From Epinephelus fuscoguttatus (lineage: Eukaryota > Chordata > Actinopteri > Perciformes > Serranidae), in contig NC_064770.1 in NCBI RefSeq assembly GCF_011397635.1, forward strand, positions 1,027,125 to 1,091,124: DNA of 64,000 bases, given 5' to 3'. This document shows positions 10,630 through 22,103 of this stretch, one piece after another (the stretch's first letter is position 1; every line of letters begins with the position of its first letter). The notes beneath the pieces are model-generated. The model was not told the origin of the DNA. It worked only from the letters and a program-made list of their open reading frames with translations, and did not search any database. The position numbers and the translations under genes are program-made.

Positions 10630-12225
10630 CACCAGTTAAGTTTCTCTTACAGTTTACATCCATGTCTGTGAACACATGGATGCTTCATACCCATTGTCCC
10701 CCCGGCAGCACAAAAGATCTTTACCATCTGCACAGTTTCAAGGTGGACACCCAAGATGAATGTCACCAATTCAGTATCTGACCAAATATTTCCCCTTCTG
10801 TTCCTGAGATATGACATTGAATAATGGAAGGAAATGTGTTTTATGAAGAACATTATGATGTCACAGTGATGTTGACTTTTGACCTTTTGCATATAAAATG
10901 TCATCACTTCATTGTTTTATCCTATTGGACATTTGTGTAAAGTTTTGTCATAATTAGCATATGAGTTCTGAGTCAAGGTCACACTGACCTTGACCTTTGT
11001 CCATAATATTAAAATATGTTTATTCTTCAGTCCAAGTGGACGTTTGTGTCAAATTTAAATAAATTTCCTTAAAGGGAAATTTCGGTTTATTTCAACCCGT
11101 CTCCTATCGTCCTAAATTTGTTTCAAGTGACTAGTGACATAGAAATAATAATAATAATAGCATGTTAGCCGATAGCCTAGATACAGCCAGGGTGCACCTA
11201 GTAGTGTCAGACCTGTTAAAACGTAAGTGAACGGGCAACCTTCAAGTGCAAAGTTAGTCCACTAAACAAGCTTTTTTTTCCACAAAGACCGCCTCATATC
11301 GTTAGGATAAATGTCAGAGAACATATAGAAAATGACATGTAAACGTGTTGTCTTACCTTACCGGTGTGGTGCCATGTTAGCGCTGCTTTCCAAAGCTCGG
11401 ACGAAATATATCTCGCGAGCTCCAGGTGGAGGTGTCTTGTCCTCGGTCACATCCAGACCTTGAAAATAAGGCTGCAACAGAGGCATTTCTCTTCTGTGGG
11501 GAAGCTCTTTGTCAGTGTATTCTGGCTCTGGCAAGATCACTGCTCGCTCTCGCGATATTTCGGCCGCGCTTTGGAAAGCAGAGCTAGATAGTAAACAGAA
11601 GAGCTTCCCCACAGAAGAGGAATGCTTCTGTTGCAAGGAATGGGACCAGTTGCAGCCTTATTTTCAAGGTCTGGATGTGACCGAAGACAAGACACCTCCA
11701 CCTGGAGTAGTAGCCAGCTGGGCTTTATCTAGAGCTTGCGAGATATATTTCGGCCGAGCTTTGGAAAGCAGAGCTAACATGGCACCACACCGGTAAGGTA
11801 AGACAACACGTTTACATGTCATTTTCTATATGTTCTCTGACATTTATCCTAACGATATGAGGCGGTCTTTGTGGAAAAAAAAGCTTGTTTAGTGGACTAA
11901 CTTTGCACTTGAAGGTATGCTCGTTCACTTACGTTTTAACAGGTCTGACGCTACTAGGTGCGCCCCGGCTGTATGTAGGCTAACGGCTAACATGCTAACT
12001 ATTATTTCTATGTCACTAGTCACTTGAAACAAATTTAGGACGATAGGAGACGGGTTGAAATAAAACGAAATTTCCTTTTAAGGTGTTCTTGAGATATCAT
12101 GTTCATGAAAATGAGAGAGATGCAGAGTCACACTAACCTTGACCTTTGACCACCAAAATCTAATAAGTTCATCATTGAGTCCAAATGAATGGTTGTGCCA
12201 AATTTGAAAAAATTCCATCCAGTCG
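10630..12225 (+). repeat. Interspersed repeat family with GACCTTTGACC motifs, copy A, interrupted
   Basis: 10630-11072 and 12082-12225 align in order with a second copy at 53388-53910: both share CAGTTTACATCCATGTCTGT, TGACCTTTGACC motifs, AAAATGTCATCACTT and TTCTTGAGATAT. The two halves of this copy are separated by the TTAA element at 11073-12077, and the sequence resumes after the duplicated TTAA. The family is non-coding and its superfamily was not determined. Confidence 0.75.
11073..12077. mobile_element. TTAA-flanked foldback element, piggyBac/Kolobok-type
   Basis: TTAA occurs at both edges (11069-11072 and 12078-12081) and the interrupted host repeat is continuous across it. The ends are AGGGAAATTTCGGTTTATTT and the complement of AAGGAAATTTCGTTTTATTT. 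Almost the whole element is inverted repeat: about 430 bp (11073-11505) pairs with 11640-12077, around a centre carrying another inverted copy of the CTTTCCAAAGC..GAAATAT segment. A TTAA target fits piggyBac or Kolobok. No transposase is present. Both arms carry a codable piece reading SFPTEEECFCC on the plus strand near 11610, and a matching form on the minus strand near 11490. Confidence 0.85.
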
Positions 12226-13329
12226 CCGGTTACTCCGGCCAAGCTTTCCACGCACACCTTCTTCAGTCCCTGGATATGCTTCAGCCTCCGCCTTGTCATC
12301 GTCCTCATCACCGCAGGCCTCCACATGCAGCCGGCCGCCACATGCAGCCGGCCGGTCTCCACTCGCAGCCGGTGTCCAACCCGAACCAGCGCTTCATTCT
12401 CACTCCAGCCTCTCCAGCCCCGGGGCTCCCGGATCTCTCATGGCAAGAGAGCCGGCGGTTCAAGCCATACGATCAGCAGCTGCCCTCACTGTTTAAGTTA
12501 AGTGTGCCTCATATGATCAGCTTAATACTCCATTCAGTGCTGCAGACAAATATTATCACTGTATCATTAAAATGAAATGATTTATTTCATTCTCCTGTCG
12601 CCCTTCCTTGAAATGGGAAAACAATAGCGGCAGGCCTCGATTTCGGTTCGTTGAGTTTCATCAAAGTAAGCATATTAAGCAGGCCCATTATGCCCTCTCC
12701 TTTACAATGGTATTCGCTCATTTTAATAAAGGAAGTTTTCCTTCTCATTCTTAAAAATAAATAAATTCACGCGCATATCATGCCGTCATCTTACCACACT
12801 TCTCGTATCATTTCAAATCAAAAGCCCCTCAGCGATTTCTCTGGTGTGGTTTTACAGGTGACCAAGAATATACTTCTAGCACAATCGATTAAAAATGCAC
12901 TCATTATAGTACTCGTATTTACTCGCATTCCTTTACTTTCAGTATTACTTTTCAACAGTAGTTTGCATGCGTGTCTATGCACGTGCTCTCTCATCTGTTC
13001 ATCAGGTGGCAGTTCTTTAAATCTGCTAATATTTGATAGATTGCTTTCGATGAGTTAGCGTTCAGCTAGCCTCTATGAATAAACAGTTAAATTAATGTTT
13101 TAAATTGATAAATATATATTTTTTAAAAATAAATTGAAAATAAAAATTATTAGACATATAAATAAAAAATACAGCATGGGCATAATTGCTATTAGGCCTA
13201 TGTGTATAGGCTAGTTAAAGCAGAATGAACAGTGTACACATTCAAATGAGTCAAGGACAGGAGGATGCTGTGTGCTGGAAGCCCTCTAAGGTTATTGAGA
13301 TAATGACAGACCAACTTCTAATTGAATCA
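12226..13329. other. Non-coding; locally GC-rich 12230-12500
   Basis: 12230-12500 is GC-rich with two overlapping open frames and a local duplication of CCACATGCAGCCGGCCG, but no domain was recognised. The rest is AT-rich. Nothing else can be supported. Confidence 0.45.
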
Positions 13330-13455
13330 GTTTCACTAATTGTTCAGCCCCTCCAGGATTGCTCTGTGATTGGGCTACAGTGAACTTGTCTGACTAATCT
13401 GTAAAGCACTTCGGGTTGCCCTTGGGTTTGAGATGTGCTATTAATAAATCTGCCT
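13330..13455 (+). repeat. LINE/SINE 3'-tail fragment
   Basis: GTAAAGCACTTCGGGTTGCC followed by GAGATGTGCTATTAATAAAT is the typical 3' end of L2-related fish retroposons. No coding part is attached. Confidence 0.6.
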
Positions 13456-13765
13456 TAACATCCCAAGACAGATTCTGATGAGTAAAATTAAAAAATAATA
13501 ATAATAATAATTAAAAATAAATACAAATAAAATACCCAAAGGATAAGTCTGGCGGCATCTATTGCAGTACCCTCTTACCTCCACCTGCCTGCTGCATTGA
13601 CGTTTGTACAGTAATACAGAAGCAGCCATTGGTACGTCTTAGGCTCCCTCCACAATGGTTGATTAACATGCACATTAAGACATGGGCAATCATGTAAATA
13701 ATAATAAAATAATTTCTAACTTTATATAAAATAAATAAATAAATAAAAAAAAAGACATAATTCAT

Positions 13766-14198
13766 TGTCACGGCCGGCTCAAAGCCACAACAAAATAATG
13801 GAAGATGACACGAGAAATGAAAGCAAGAAGATCATAATTTATTTTAACTAACCCAAATCCAATATATCAAAGAATGGTATGAGGTGTGGCAGTCAGTAAA
13901 TCAGTAACATTAGTGTGTATGCATGCTTGTCAAATTATTGAGTGGTGTGTTGTAAGGTGAAAAAGCAAATAAGCAAAATAAGGAGCGTGGAGAGAAGAGA
14001 GCAGAGTTCCCCCTTTGTCCTCTCTCTCCCTCTTCGCAGAGCAAATGAGATGTGCTCTTATAGTGTGCGGAACACTGGGCCCAGGTGTTCCCAGCAACTA
14101 ATGACGGACCCAACGCCCCCTGCTGGTAAGCACCGGCCCAACAGCCACCAGAGGCGTGGCCCCGACATAAAGACGGGGTGCCATCCGGGACCACAACA
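13766..14198 (-). repeat. Probable solo LTR (gypsy/ERV-like), minus strand
   Basis: Read on the minus strand the 433-bp block begins TGTTGTGGTCCCGG and ends GAGCCGGCCGTGACA, so it has TG..CA ends. It contains a TATA-like ACTATAAGAGC and a downstream AAAATAAATT, in the order expected of an LTR. No matching 4-6 bp duplication, primer-binding site or polypurine tract was seen. A solo or decayed LTR is the best reading, but this rests on layout alone. Confidence 0.5.
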
Positions 14199-14220
14199 GT
14201 CAACTCAAAATAAAAAAATA

Positions 14221-14604
14221 TGTGAGAGCCATTTGTATTAAATGCGTTTATTTGTATTTTTTTGTTACACTCCCGCCACTTGGGGGAGTAGTGGTACTGG
14301 CAATTGGGCAGCACCAGAGTTTATATAATCAAGGCGTAACCACGCAGGTTGCTGTGTGGAGACGACAAGTTTTTTGACCGTGCTGCATGCACCAGGCGCT
14401 GTGGAGATGACAGTCGAGTTATTTTTTTACTTATTTTTGGTTTATGAGTGACAAATGGATTTACCTGAACTGAATGAAAGTAAGTAATAAATCAACATTG
14501 GAACACTGGAAATATAGTCTGTGATTGCATTGCACGCGTCATAAATTACCTCAAATGGCAACCGTGGTGGTGGCCTTTTTTTGGATAGGCGAAGGGTCAC
14601 TACA
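14221..14604 (+). repeat. BEL/Pao 5' LTR
   Basis: Starts TGTGAGAGCCATTTGTATTA and ends AAGGGTCACTACA. It matches 36359-36746 almost throughout. It is preceded by AAATA (14216-14220) and carries a TATATAATC segment that could be promoter-like. Confidence 0.93.
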
Positions 14605-14978
14605 TTAAGTCAAAAAACTGGCTCCATTGAGGACAATGTTGGATTTCGCTGTCACTTTCTTGCTGCACTGTTGAGGACAGCATTGGATTGCCGCTGCTGT
14701 GCCGCTGCTGCGCCTGTGAGGACAGCGCTGGATTTTCGCTGCAGCGCTCATCCTCACCTGGCGCGGCCGGAGCTATTGGAGCTGCAGCCATCGCCATCGG
14801 GGCCAGCGGGACATCAGCAGCTTTATGCCGGCCAACGCAAGGTATGTGTTGCTCTACCAACACTGAATGGCCATTGGGGTAAATGTGTGCACACAGACTT
14901 TGCTCGTAAAAATCCAATGCATTGGTTGTGACTGTTTAAGCGAAATGAGCGTGTTTGAAGACTGTGCGTAAATTAGCT
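14605..14978 (+). other. BEL/Pao 5' leader
   Basis: Between the LTR and the gag ATG. It contains a short internal repetition (GAGGACAATGTTGGATTTCG, then GAGGACAGCATTGGATTGCC, then GAGGACAGCGCTGGATTTTC). The primer-binding site was not assigned to a tRNA. Confidence 0.6.
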
Positions 14979-15078
14979 ATGACTGAAGACCGCAAGTCCG
15001 ATGATGAACTCTTAACCGAGGCAGGGCCACCGGTTGGCTCGGGTGATACAGTCTCCGCTGTAAAAAGTCTGGACTCAA
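14979..15078 (+). pseudogene. BEL/Pao gag, N-terminal piece
   Basis: Begins MTEDRKSDDELLTEAG at 14979 and runs to 15078, where the CACTA element is inserted inside a codon. The frame then enters transposon sequence and stops. The continuation of gag is found at 27708, directly after the CACTA right end, in the correct phase if the AA duplicated at the insertion is counted once. The upstream ATG at 14945 gives only an eight-codon frame. Confidence 0.82.
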
Positions 15079-15290
15079 CACTGTTAGCCTTTGCTGTATT
15101 TTTTACAGTAAAATACCACAAAATGCCCAATAAACCTACCTTAAAACATTTTTACAGTTAGTTACCATAATTTGCTTTGCATTATGGGTATAGTGCTCTT
15201 ATTTACAGTAACTTACTGTATTTTTTGAAATTGCGGTACTATACTGTTAACACATTAGCAGTAGTGCTACTGTAATTATATGATTTGATT
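15079..15290 (+). repeat. CACTA left terminal and subterminal repeats
   Basis: Starts CACTGTTAGCC, followed by TTTTTTACAGTAAAATACC, ATTTTTACAGTTAGTTACC, TTATTTACAGTAACTTACTG and further TACTGTAA-like words in both orientations. Dense short subterminal repeats are the usual transposase-binding arrangement in CACTA elements. Confidence 0.8.
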
Positions 15291-18189
15291 TGAATGGTTC
15301 ATCATAGGCTGTTTGTGTATTTTTACTCTTTCAGTGGTTGGTTGCAATAATGCATTACATTTTAACTCTTTCACTGCCAGCCATTTCCAGATTTTTATCC
15401 ACCCCACTGCCAGGCATTTGACAGCTTTTTTACTGATATTTGAAGACCCACCATATATTCTGTCTCTAGTTTCCAGCAAAAAACAACAACGTGTGTTTCC
15501 AGCTTGTTCCGTTCTTGAGTAATCGGCTGTAAGTTTAGCCAATAAATTACTGAGAAAATGAGGTTTTTGTCTTAGGAGTCATTTTCAAGTGTTCCAGTAC
15601 ATTTGGCTCCATTATATTTGTTCAAACATCTGTACAGTGGTTTGCTTCTATAACACAACTTGTAAATTATTGAAATATATATTTTTCTGACCTGGAGCTG
15701 TCTCACAGCTGGGCAGAGGTGGAGGAGGGGCGAGCCACGGGCTGCTGCAGAGAGACTGTCCGCTCTCCGCAGGCGGTTTCCAGGTTGGCAAATGGGAGCC
15801 GATAGTTATGCCGATGGTTCTGTTCTGCTGTCTATTTTGCCCTTTCCACGGTTTCTCCACCGTTTCCTCTCACGATCGCGGGGGCGGTCCTTTTGAGTAG
15901 TATCACGATACCACGGCAAAAATGAGGCAGATGTGCCTTTTGTCATTTATAAAAAAGATGAATCACTTTTCTATAATACATCAGTATATTTCAATGGAAT
16001 AAATTACTTATTGACTTATTCATAGGCCTACTTCAAAAACAGCATCAATAAGTGATTAATCAAAATAAAATAAAAATCAACCAGCCACCCTCCTCCCCTG
16101 ACAAGTAAAGAACAGTCCCTTCATAAGTAAAGAACAGTCCCTAAAGTGCAGTGAGGTTTGTGGACCGTTACCTGACACAAAGAGAGAAATGTGAACGGCT
16201 CGTTTCTCCTCTGACACGCCACATACCTGTGTGCCGCCACGGCTCGGTTGTCCAGGTACTACTGGGCAGTCATGACACCAACAAAAGAGGAAATTACTGG
16301 ACCTGGAGCCGGACTTCTCTGTCGCCGGTAAGCCGTTATCTTGCGCCGCAGAGCACTATGAGCCTCCGCCGTATTCCTGTCTGTGACCCCCGTTCAACCC
16401 ACAACCGCCAGGATTCGCCTTTCCTTTCTGCTGCTGGTTGAAACGTGATAACAGAGATATCTCTGGTGATAATAGGGGCGCCCCAGCGCCCACTCCACTA
16501 ACTTGACGCGGAGGGTTAAATATACAAATCAGAATCTCACTGGTTGACAAAAACTCGGTTCTGTGTGAGATGAATTTTAAAGAAGACTTCCAGACTGAAG
16601 CAAAATCAGCACTTTATTCCAGGAGTTTAAGGTAAGCAAGGAATGTGTGTTGATCTGCTGTAACATAAAGCACAGTGAGCCGCTGAGAAAATGAGGAAAG
16701 TTTTCTGTTGTTAGCTAAAATGTGTAAAGTTATGGCTTTCAAAGTAAATGTTTTCCACCAACATGACTGTGATTTTTTTATAGCTCCATGACGCTGCTTG
16801 GCTTTTATTCTGAAGTAAGCACAGGAAGTAATGCACAAGTGATAACCACTGGCAGTTAAGTTAGTAGCAGACGTTCGCCTAGAAGGACTTTGTTAGTAGT
16901 TTTACTGTCAAGCCTGGATATTACGAAGCCTCATTTGACCAGTTCGCTACCATTTTGCAGCGCTTTATTGTTGGACCACTTTCATAACCACTTGGACTGC
17001 TGAGATTTGTTTCAGTTTGTGGGAACTGTGACACATGACGTCATGAGATAATGTAACATTAAGCAGGTGTCCCGACACCCGAAACTCTACCGCCTTTTAA
17101 GAGGGAAAGGGGGCATGTAATTTTTTTTGGGACTGCTGAGATTTGTTTCAGTTTGTGTGAACTGCAACACACAACGTTATAAGGTAAAGAATGTAACGTT
17201 AAGCAGGTGTCCTGAGACACTCCCACTTAACGTTACTCATTTATTAATTTTTAACTGGGAAAGGGAGCATGTATTTTTTTTCTCAATATACTAAAGTCTG
17301 TCAAACTCTGTTTCATTGGAAAACCATGTAATGTCGGTGTTAGCTTGGTCAAAAGAGCAAATTAGCTAAATTACTCAGGCAAAAATAGGTTGTGCTGTTG
17401 TTTTACTTTTCTTTACTCTTTTAAATAGGTATTTCAAGGGCTAAATTAATGTAACATTAATCTATTGTTATCTTTGCCCCTTTGTCTTTTTCCCGCCAAG
17501 TGTGGTGCAGTGCTGTTCTGCTGTCCTGCCCTTCTGTCCCTCAGAGTGCTAACGTTATGTTAGCTTCAGCTCTTTGCAAGACAAGACAAAGCAGCAGGTA
17601 AAAAGACATCGTATTTAATCAGAATAAAGGAAGACAAAAAATAGTCTGGAAATTTAGAAACACAGCTAAGGTAATCTAACCTAGCTTTGAGCTTGCTTGT
17701 GTAGGTTAGCCTGCTTAAATACCAACTGTGGTGTATTATTTTATATAAGTTACGTTTCAAAAGCAATATCTCTGACATAACAGTGTAGTGGTCTGTAAAT
17801 GAGGTGAAAGGTGGACACGAGGAAGGGCTTTACTGGTATTATTTTTTTGAGTTAGCTCAGTATAAAGTTTATACTGAGTTTATGCTAACGTTTATACAAT
17901 GTTAGCTACGGTGCCATTGTTTAAGGGTTTAACGTTAGCTTGATAGGCCCTCCCAAGATTTTACCTCCAGTGTTTGAGGGTCTGTTATGGTTTGTGTTTA
18001 AGTCAGTAACAGTTATCTAAAGGTAGTTTTTCTTTTTCTTTTTTTTTGACACAACTTCAGCTGTGTAGATCCCTTATTGAATAATATAACTGATGATAAA
18101 TTGAGACATTTTTTGTCAAACACTGTTGATGTGTTTATGCCATGCTCTTTGCAAATTAAAAGTTAAGACAAATTCAGACACATGCAGCT
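15291..18189 (+). other. CACTA 5' region upstream of the transposase, non-coding
   Basis: 2.9 kb without recognised coding sequence. A GC-richer stretch at 15700-15900 and 16140-16500 could be promoter or 5' UTR. A tandem duplication lies at 16992-17281. From 15360 the text TTAACTCTTTCACTGCCAGC resembles a piggyBac-like end, but no partner end was found. Confidence 0.45.
16992..17281 (+). repeat. Two-unit tandem duplication inside the CACTA element
   Basis: Unit 1 (about 16993-17129) and unit 2 (about 17130-17281) both start GGACTGCTGAGATTTGTTTC. Both share AGTTTGTGNGAACTG, TAAGCAGGTGTCC and GGGCATGTA / GGAGCATGTA followed by a T run. The units differ by scattered substitutions. Confidence 0.8.
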
Positions 18190-20770
18190 ATGTACAGGTG
18201 TAAATTTTGCAGTGTTTGTACTTCAGAATTAAGACAATTTTGTTGTCATGTGAAGAAACATCAGCACACAGCTAATTATCGGTTTACATGTGGAATAGAG
18301 CAATGTCCTGCTTCCTATCGAACATTTTCTGCATTCAGGTCCCACATGCACAGGAACCACCACCATTGCAGGCCTCAGACTAAACACACTCAGTTTAAGG
18401 GAAATCTTGCTTGTGGAGTTGAGGCATGTTCCTATGTGGCAGAGAATTTTTCAGCATTATGCACTCACTTGAGATTTCATATTAAAGATGGCAAGAAAAT
18501 TGTCTGTCCCTATGATGACTGCCACAAATATTTCAGAGTGCGCTCATCCTTTGCCACACATTTATCCTGGAAACATAAGCAGGCAGTAACAACTCAGGTG
18601 TCAATCTAACTCCAACTCCATGTGATCATGTAGAGGAGGAGTGTGGTCATCAAGAGACATTTTTGCATAGCCTGGCTCTTTTTTACCTAAAAATGCAGGC
18701 CAAAATGCTGTTGCCAGCTAGCACCATACAGTGCATTATTGATGGATTTCAGCATGTTCATAGCTCTTCTATGTCAGACTTTTTTGAAAAGTTGAAGGTC
18801 AAGCTTTCTGAGCTAAACGTACCACAAACTGAGATAGAAATTATTATTCACGATCTCTCTAAAGAGGATCTCCTCACAATATACAACGAAGGAATACTCA
18901 GATCTGACAAAACAAGGAAAACATTATACAAGCAGTATTTTGACTATGTTGAACCCACCCAGATTTATCTGGGAACTGATGCTGCTGGAAAGGAACGCTT
19001 TTGTCAGTACATTTCCATCAAGGAGACATTAAAATCCCTCCTCAGACAGTCAAGTGTTAGAGAGCAGTATCACCAATCCAAAAATCATACCTCTACTAAC
19101 ATGGTTGTAGAGGATGTGGCAGATGGAAGAAATGTCAAAGAAAATGCTCTGTTAAAAGACAACCGTTCTTCATTGTCCATCATCCTTTACCAGGATGCGT
19201 TTGAGGTTGTGAATCCTCTTGGCTCAGGGAAGAAAAAACATAAAGTTTTGGGAGTTTACATGAGTCTTGGTGAGGTCCAGCCACACAATCGCTCTTCGGT
19301 TGATCCCATGCAGTTGGTGTTGCTGTGCAGAGAAAATGACTTCAAGACTTTTGGTCAGGAGAAAGTCTTCTCAAGCATTATCACAGACCTTAAAGATCTA
19401 GAAGATACAGGGATTGAGACAGATGATGAAAATACCCTTAAAGCAGCCTTAATTTCCATTTGTGGAGATAATCTTGGCTCACACTGTTTAGGTGGCTTCA
19501 CGGAAAACTTCAGTTGCAGTACACATTTTTGTAGATACTGCTTGATTGAAAGAAGTGACTTTGAAAAGACACCACTAAAGCTTGGCCCAAAAAGAACAAT
19601 CAGTGATCACAAAGAGAGTGTACAACAGCTATCCACCACTGGTCAGGACATGGTACAGGGGGTAAAGTTTGACTCACCCTTCAATTCGCTGAAATATTTT
19701 CATGTCTGCACTGGGCTTCCCCCATGTTTGGGTCATGATTTATTTGAAAGTGTAGTCTCTAATGATTTGGCATTGTATATTAGTCATTTAGTGAAACAGG
19801 AAAAGCATTTCACTTATGCTCAACTAAACAGGTCGATCGCACAGTTTAAATACTCAGGAAATGATAGTCTCAGTAAACCATGTGAGGTTAAGGAGTGTGG
19901 CAAAAAACTTGCTGGTTCTGCAGCACAGAACTGGTGTCTGTTGCGATGGTTGCCATTGTTGGTTGGTGACAGGATCAAAAATCCCATGGACAGTCAGGTG
20001 TGGCAACTGTGTCTACAGCTCAAGGAAATGGTTGAGCTCATGTGTGCTCCCAAAATCCATCATGACCAGGTTGCATACCTTAAGATAATAACTGAGGAGT
20101 ATGTGCATTTAAGACACACAATCTTCCCTAATCACTCACTCAAGCCCAAGCATCACTATTTGCTTCACTATAGTGACCTCTTTTTGCACTTGGGCCACTT
20201 ATTCGTTTGTGGACTCTCAGGTTTGAGAATAAGCATTCATATTTTAAGGAATGCGCCCGAAAACTGCACAACTTTGTTCACCTTTGTAAAACACTGGCAG
20301 AAAGGCACAAGTTGCTTCAGGCGTACCTCAGCAGTGGATCATTGTTTGCCCCAGCAGTTCAAGCAATTGGTGAAACTAGTGAATATGATGAGCAGTTGTA
20401 CAATGCTCTTATTCAGGAGTCTGTCAGGACAGCTGGCTTGACAAAAGAAACCACGTCAGAGGTATCAGCAGTAGTTTACAAAGGAACAAAGTATAGTAAA
20501 GGGCTTGTTGTTGCGATGGGTCATAATGAACATGGCCACATCTTTGGAAAAATCTCAGTGATCTTCATCAGTCACAAACAAGTACACTTTGTTTTAGACA
20601 TGCTTCAGTCTGTGTTACTGATCGATCTTGGACTTCACTGCCTACAGAATTCTGAAAAAAGATTCATATGTGTCCAAGCAGACAGTTTGTGTGATTACTA
20701 CCCTCTGCCAGTGTATAACGCTTCAGGCTTGACCGTTGTATCTTTGCATCATTCAATATTCACCTCTTAA
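18190..20770 (+). pseudogene. CACTA transposase (C2H2 zinc fingers plus DDE core), frameshifted
   Basis: From the ATG at 18190 come several C2H2-type fingers (MYRCKFCSVCTSELRQFCCH, FTCGIEQCPASYRTF, LACGVEACSYV, IVCPYDDCHKYFRV). The frame shifts near 18597-18605 and continues with LHSLALFYLKMQAKMLLPAS. The catalytic-type blocks are YQDAFEVVNPLG (first Asp), CGDNLGSHCLGGF (second Asp) with CRYC, and GLPPCLGHDLFESVV (Glu), in the order seen in CACTA/EnSpm transposases. A second one-base frameshift at about 20201-20206 moves the C-terminal third (TLRFENKHSYFKECARKL..) to another frame ending at 20770. Family assignment is from motif layout; the superfamily agrees with the element's CACTR ends. 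Confidence 0.82.
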
Positions 20771-21246
20771 ATCATTGCAGATATGGATGATGGCAGCCTA
20801 CAGCATGAAATTAACCTGACATTACCTGAACTGCATGAAGAGACAGCAAGGACACTTACTGAGCACCTAAGAGACATTATTGGTGTCAGAAACAGAGAAG
20901 ATCTCCTGTTTGTTGAGCATGATGACATTAAGTCTTTCCTGACGCCAATACAAAGTCAAAGACTCATTCAAGTATTCAGAAAAGGTGAGAATATATTGTT
21001 GTCATAAATGGTAGAAGACCTGTCTTGAAAATAGTTGGACATGAGTTATTTTGAGAGGTATTTTAAAATTGCACTTGATATATCAATTCATAGTTCATAA
21101 AAGAAAAAAAATGAAACTAGCTTTCATTGCCATGGGTATTATTTCTCCAAACACTCTTGATTTTGTTTCTCATAAAAACCTCAGAGCTTACACTTATTAC
21201 TCAATAAATATTCCATCTGTACATAGTTAATGTGGAATTAATCTGT

Positions 21247-21280
<34 letters not shown>
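21247..21280. repeat. (TG)n microsatellite in CACTA intron
   Basis: About 17 TG units immediately before the acceptor TATTCAG of the second exon of the SAMD3-like gene, replacing part of its pyrimidine tract. Confidence 0.92.
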
Positions 21281-21283
<3 letters not shown>

Positions 21284-22103
21284 TCAGATGACCAAGTGGA
21301 GTCAGATTCTTAAAACCACCCAAAAGAACCTGAAACCAACTGCCCACCAACTGTGCTCGTGTCACTACACGGTTATTCACTCCATTCTGCACAAGCATCA
21401 GGTCAACTCCCTTCCACACAACCAAATGCAAGCAACGCCTCCTGGATCAGCAGTTTTTCAGTTCCATGGGAGAAGATGCCGACAAGACTCTCACAGGCCA
21501 TGGCAAGAGGTGGAATGGCTCCCCCAGAACACAGGAGAATAATGATTAGGACTGTTGTGGAAGCAATGCGAGTACACTGCCCCAACCCTAACAGAGCTGC
21601 TTGTGCGGAGGTAGCCAGAGCTATTGTATCTAAGTATCCCGCTACCTTTGCGGATAAGACTGCAGACGGTGAGCAGTTAGGCTGCAGTTATTATTCCCTA
21701 CTCAAACAGCTTAAAACGAGAGTTGAACATGGAAACAGAGACAATGGCAGCAGCAGAATCCGACAGCCAAGGAAAAGGCCTACCAGTGAAAACAATGGTG
21801 GTGATGCTGCCATCAAAAGGGGGAGATCTGAACTTGATAGCTATGGTTGCATCAACTGGCAACCCACAACTCTACCAGAAGGAGAAACAGCAGAAACCTT
21901 GGAGACAAAAAGACAGACTATGTCAACTGTCTTCAGATCAGCAGGACCTCAAACTATTGAGACGACAGATGTAAATGAATTTATGTCATTTACTTATACT
22001 TATCAGAGGCACATGCTAAATTCTTGGCCTGCCCCCACCTTATGTGAGATTCAAGAGCATTGGCCATTTCTTTTTACTAAAAGAGGCCTCTGCACTCACT
22101 TCC

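Noticed and set aside
12185..12575. Two overlapping plus-strand frames in GC-rich DNA
   Set aside because: Low-complexity His/Pro/Ser-rich text with no domain; both frames open is typical of GC-rich non-coding DNA.
13910..14314. 134-codon minus-strand open frame
   Set aside because: It runs across the putative LTR and into the BEL/Pao LTR, and has no domain.
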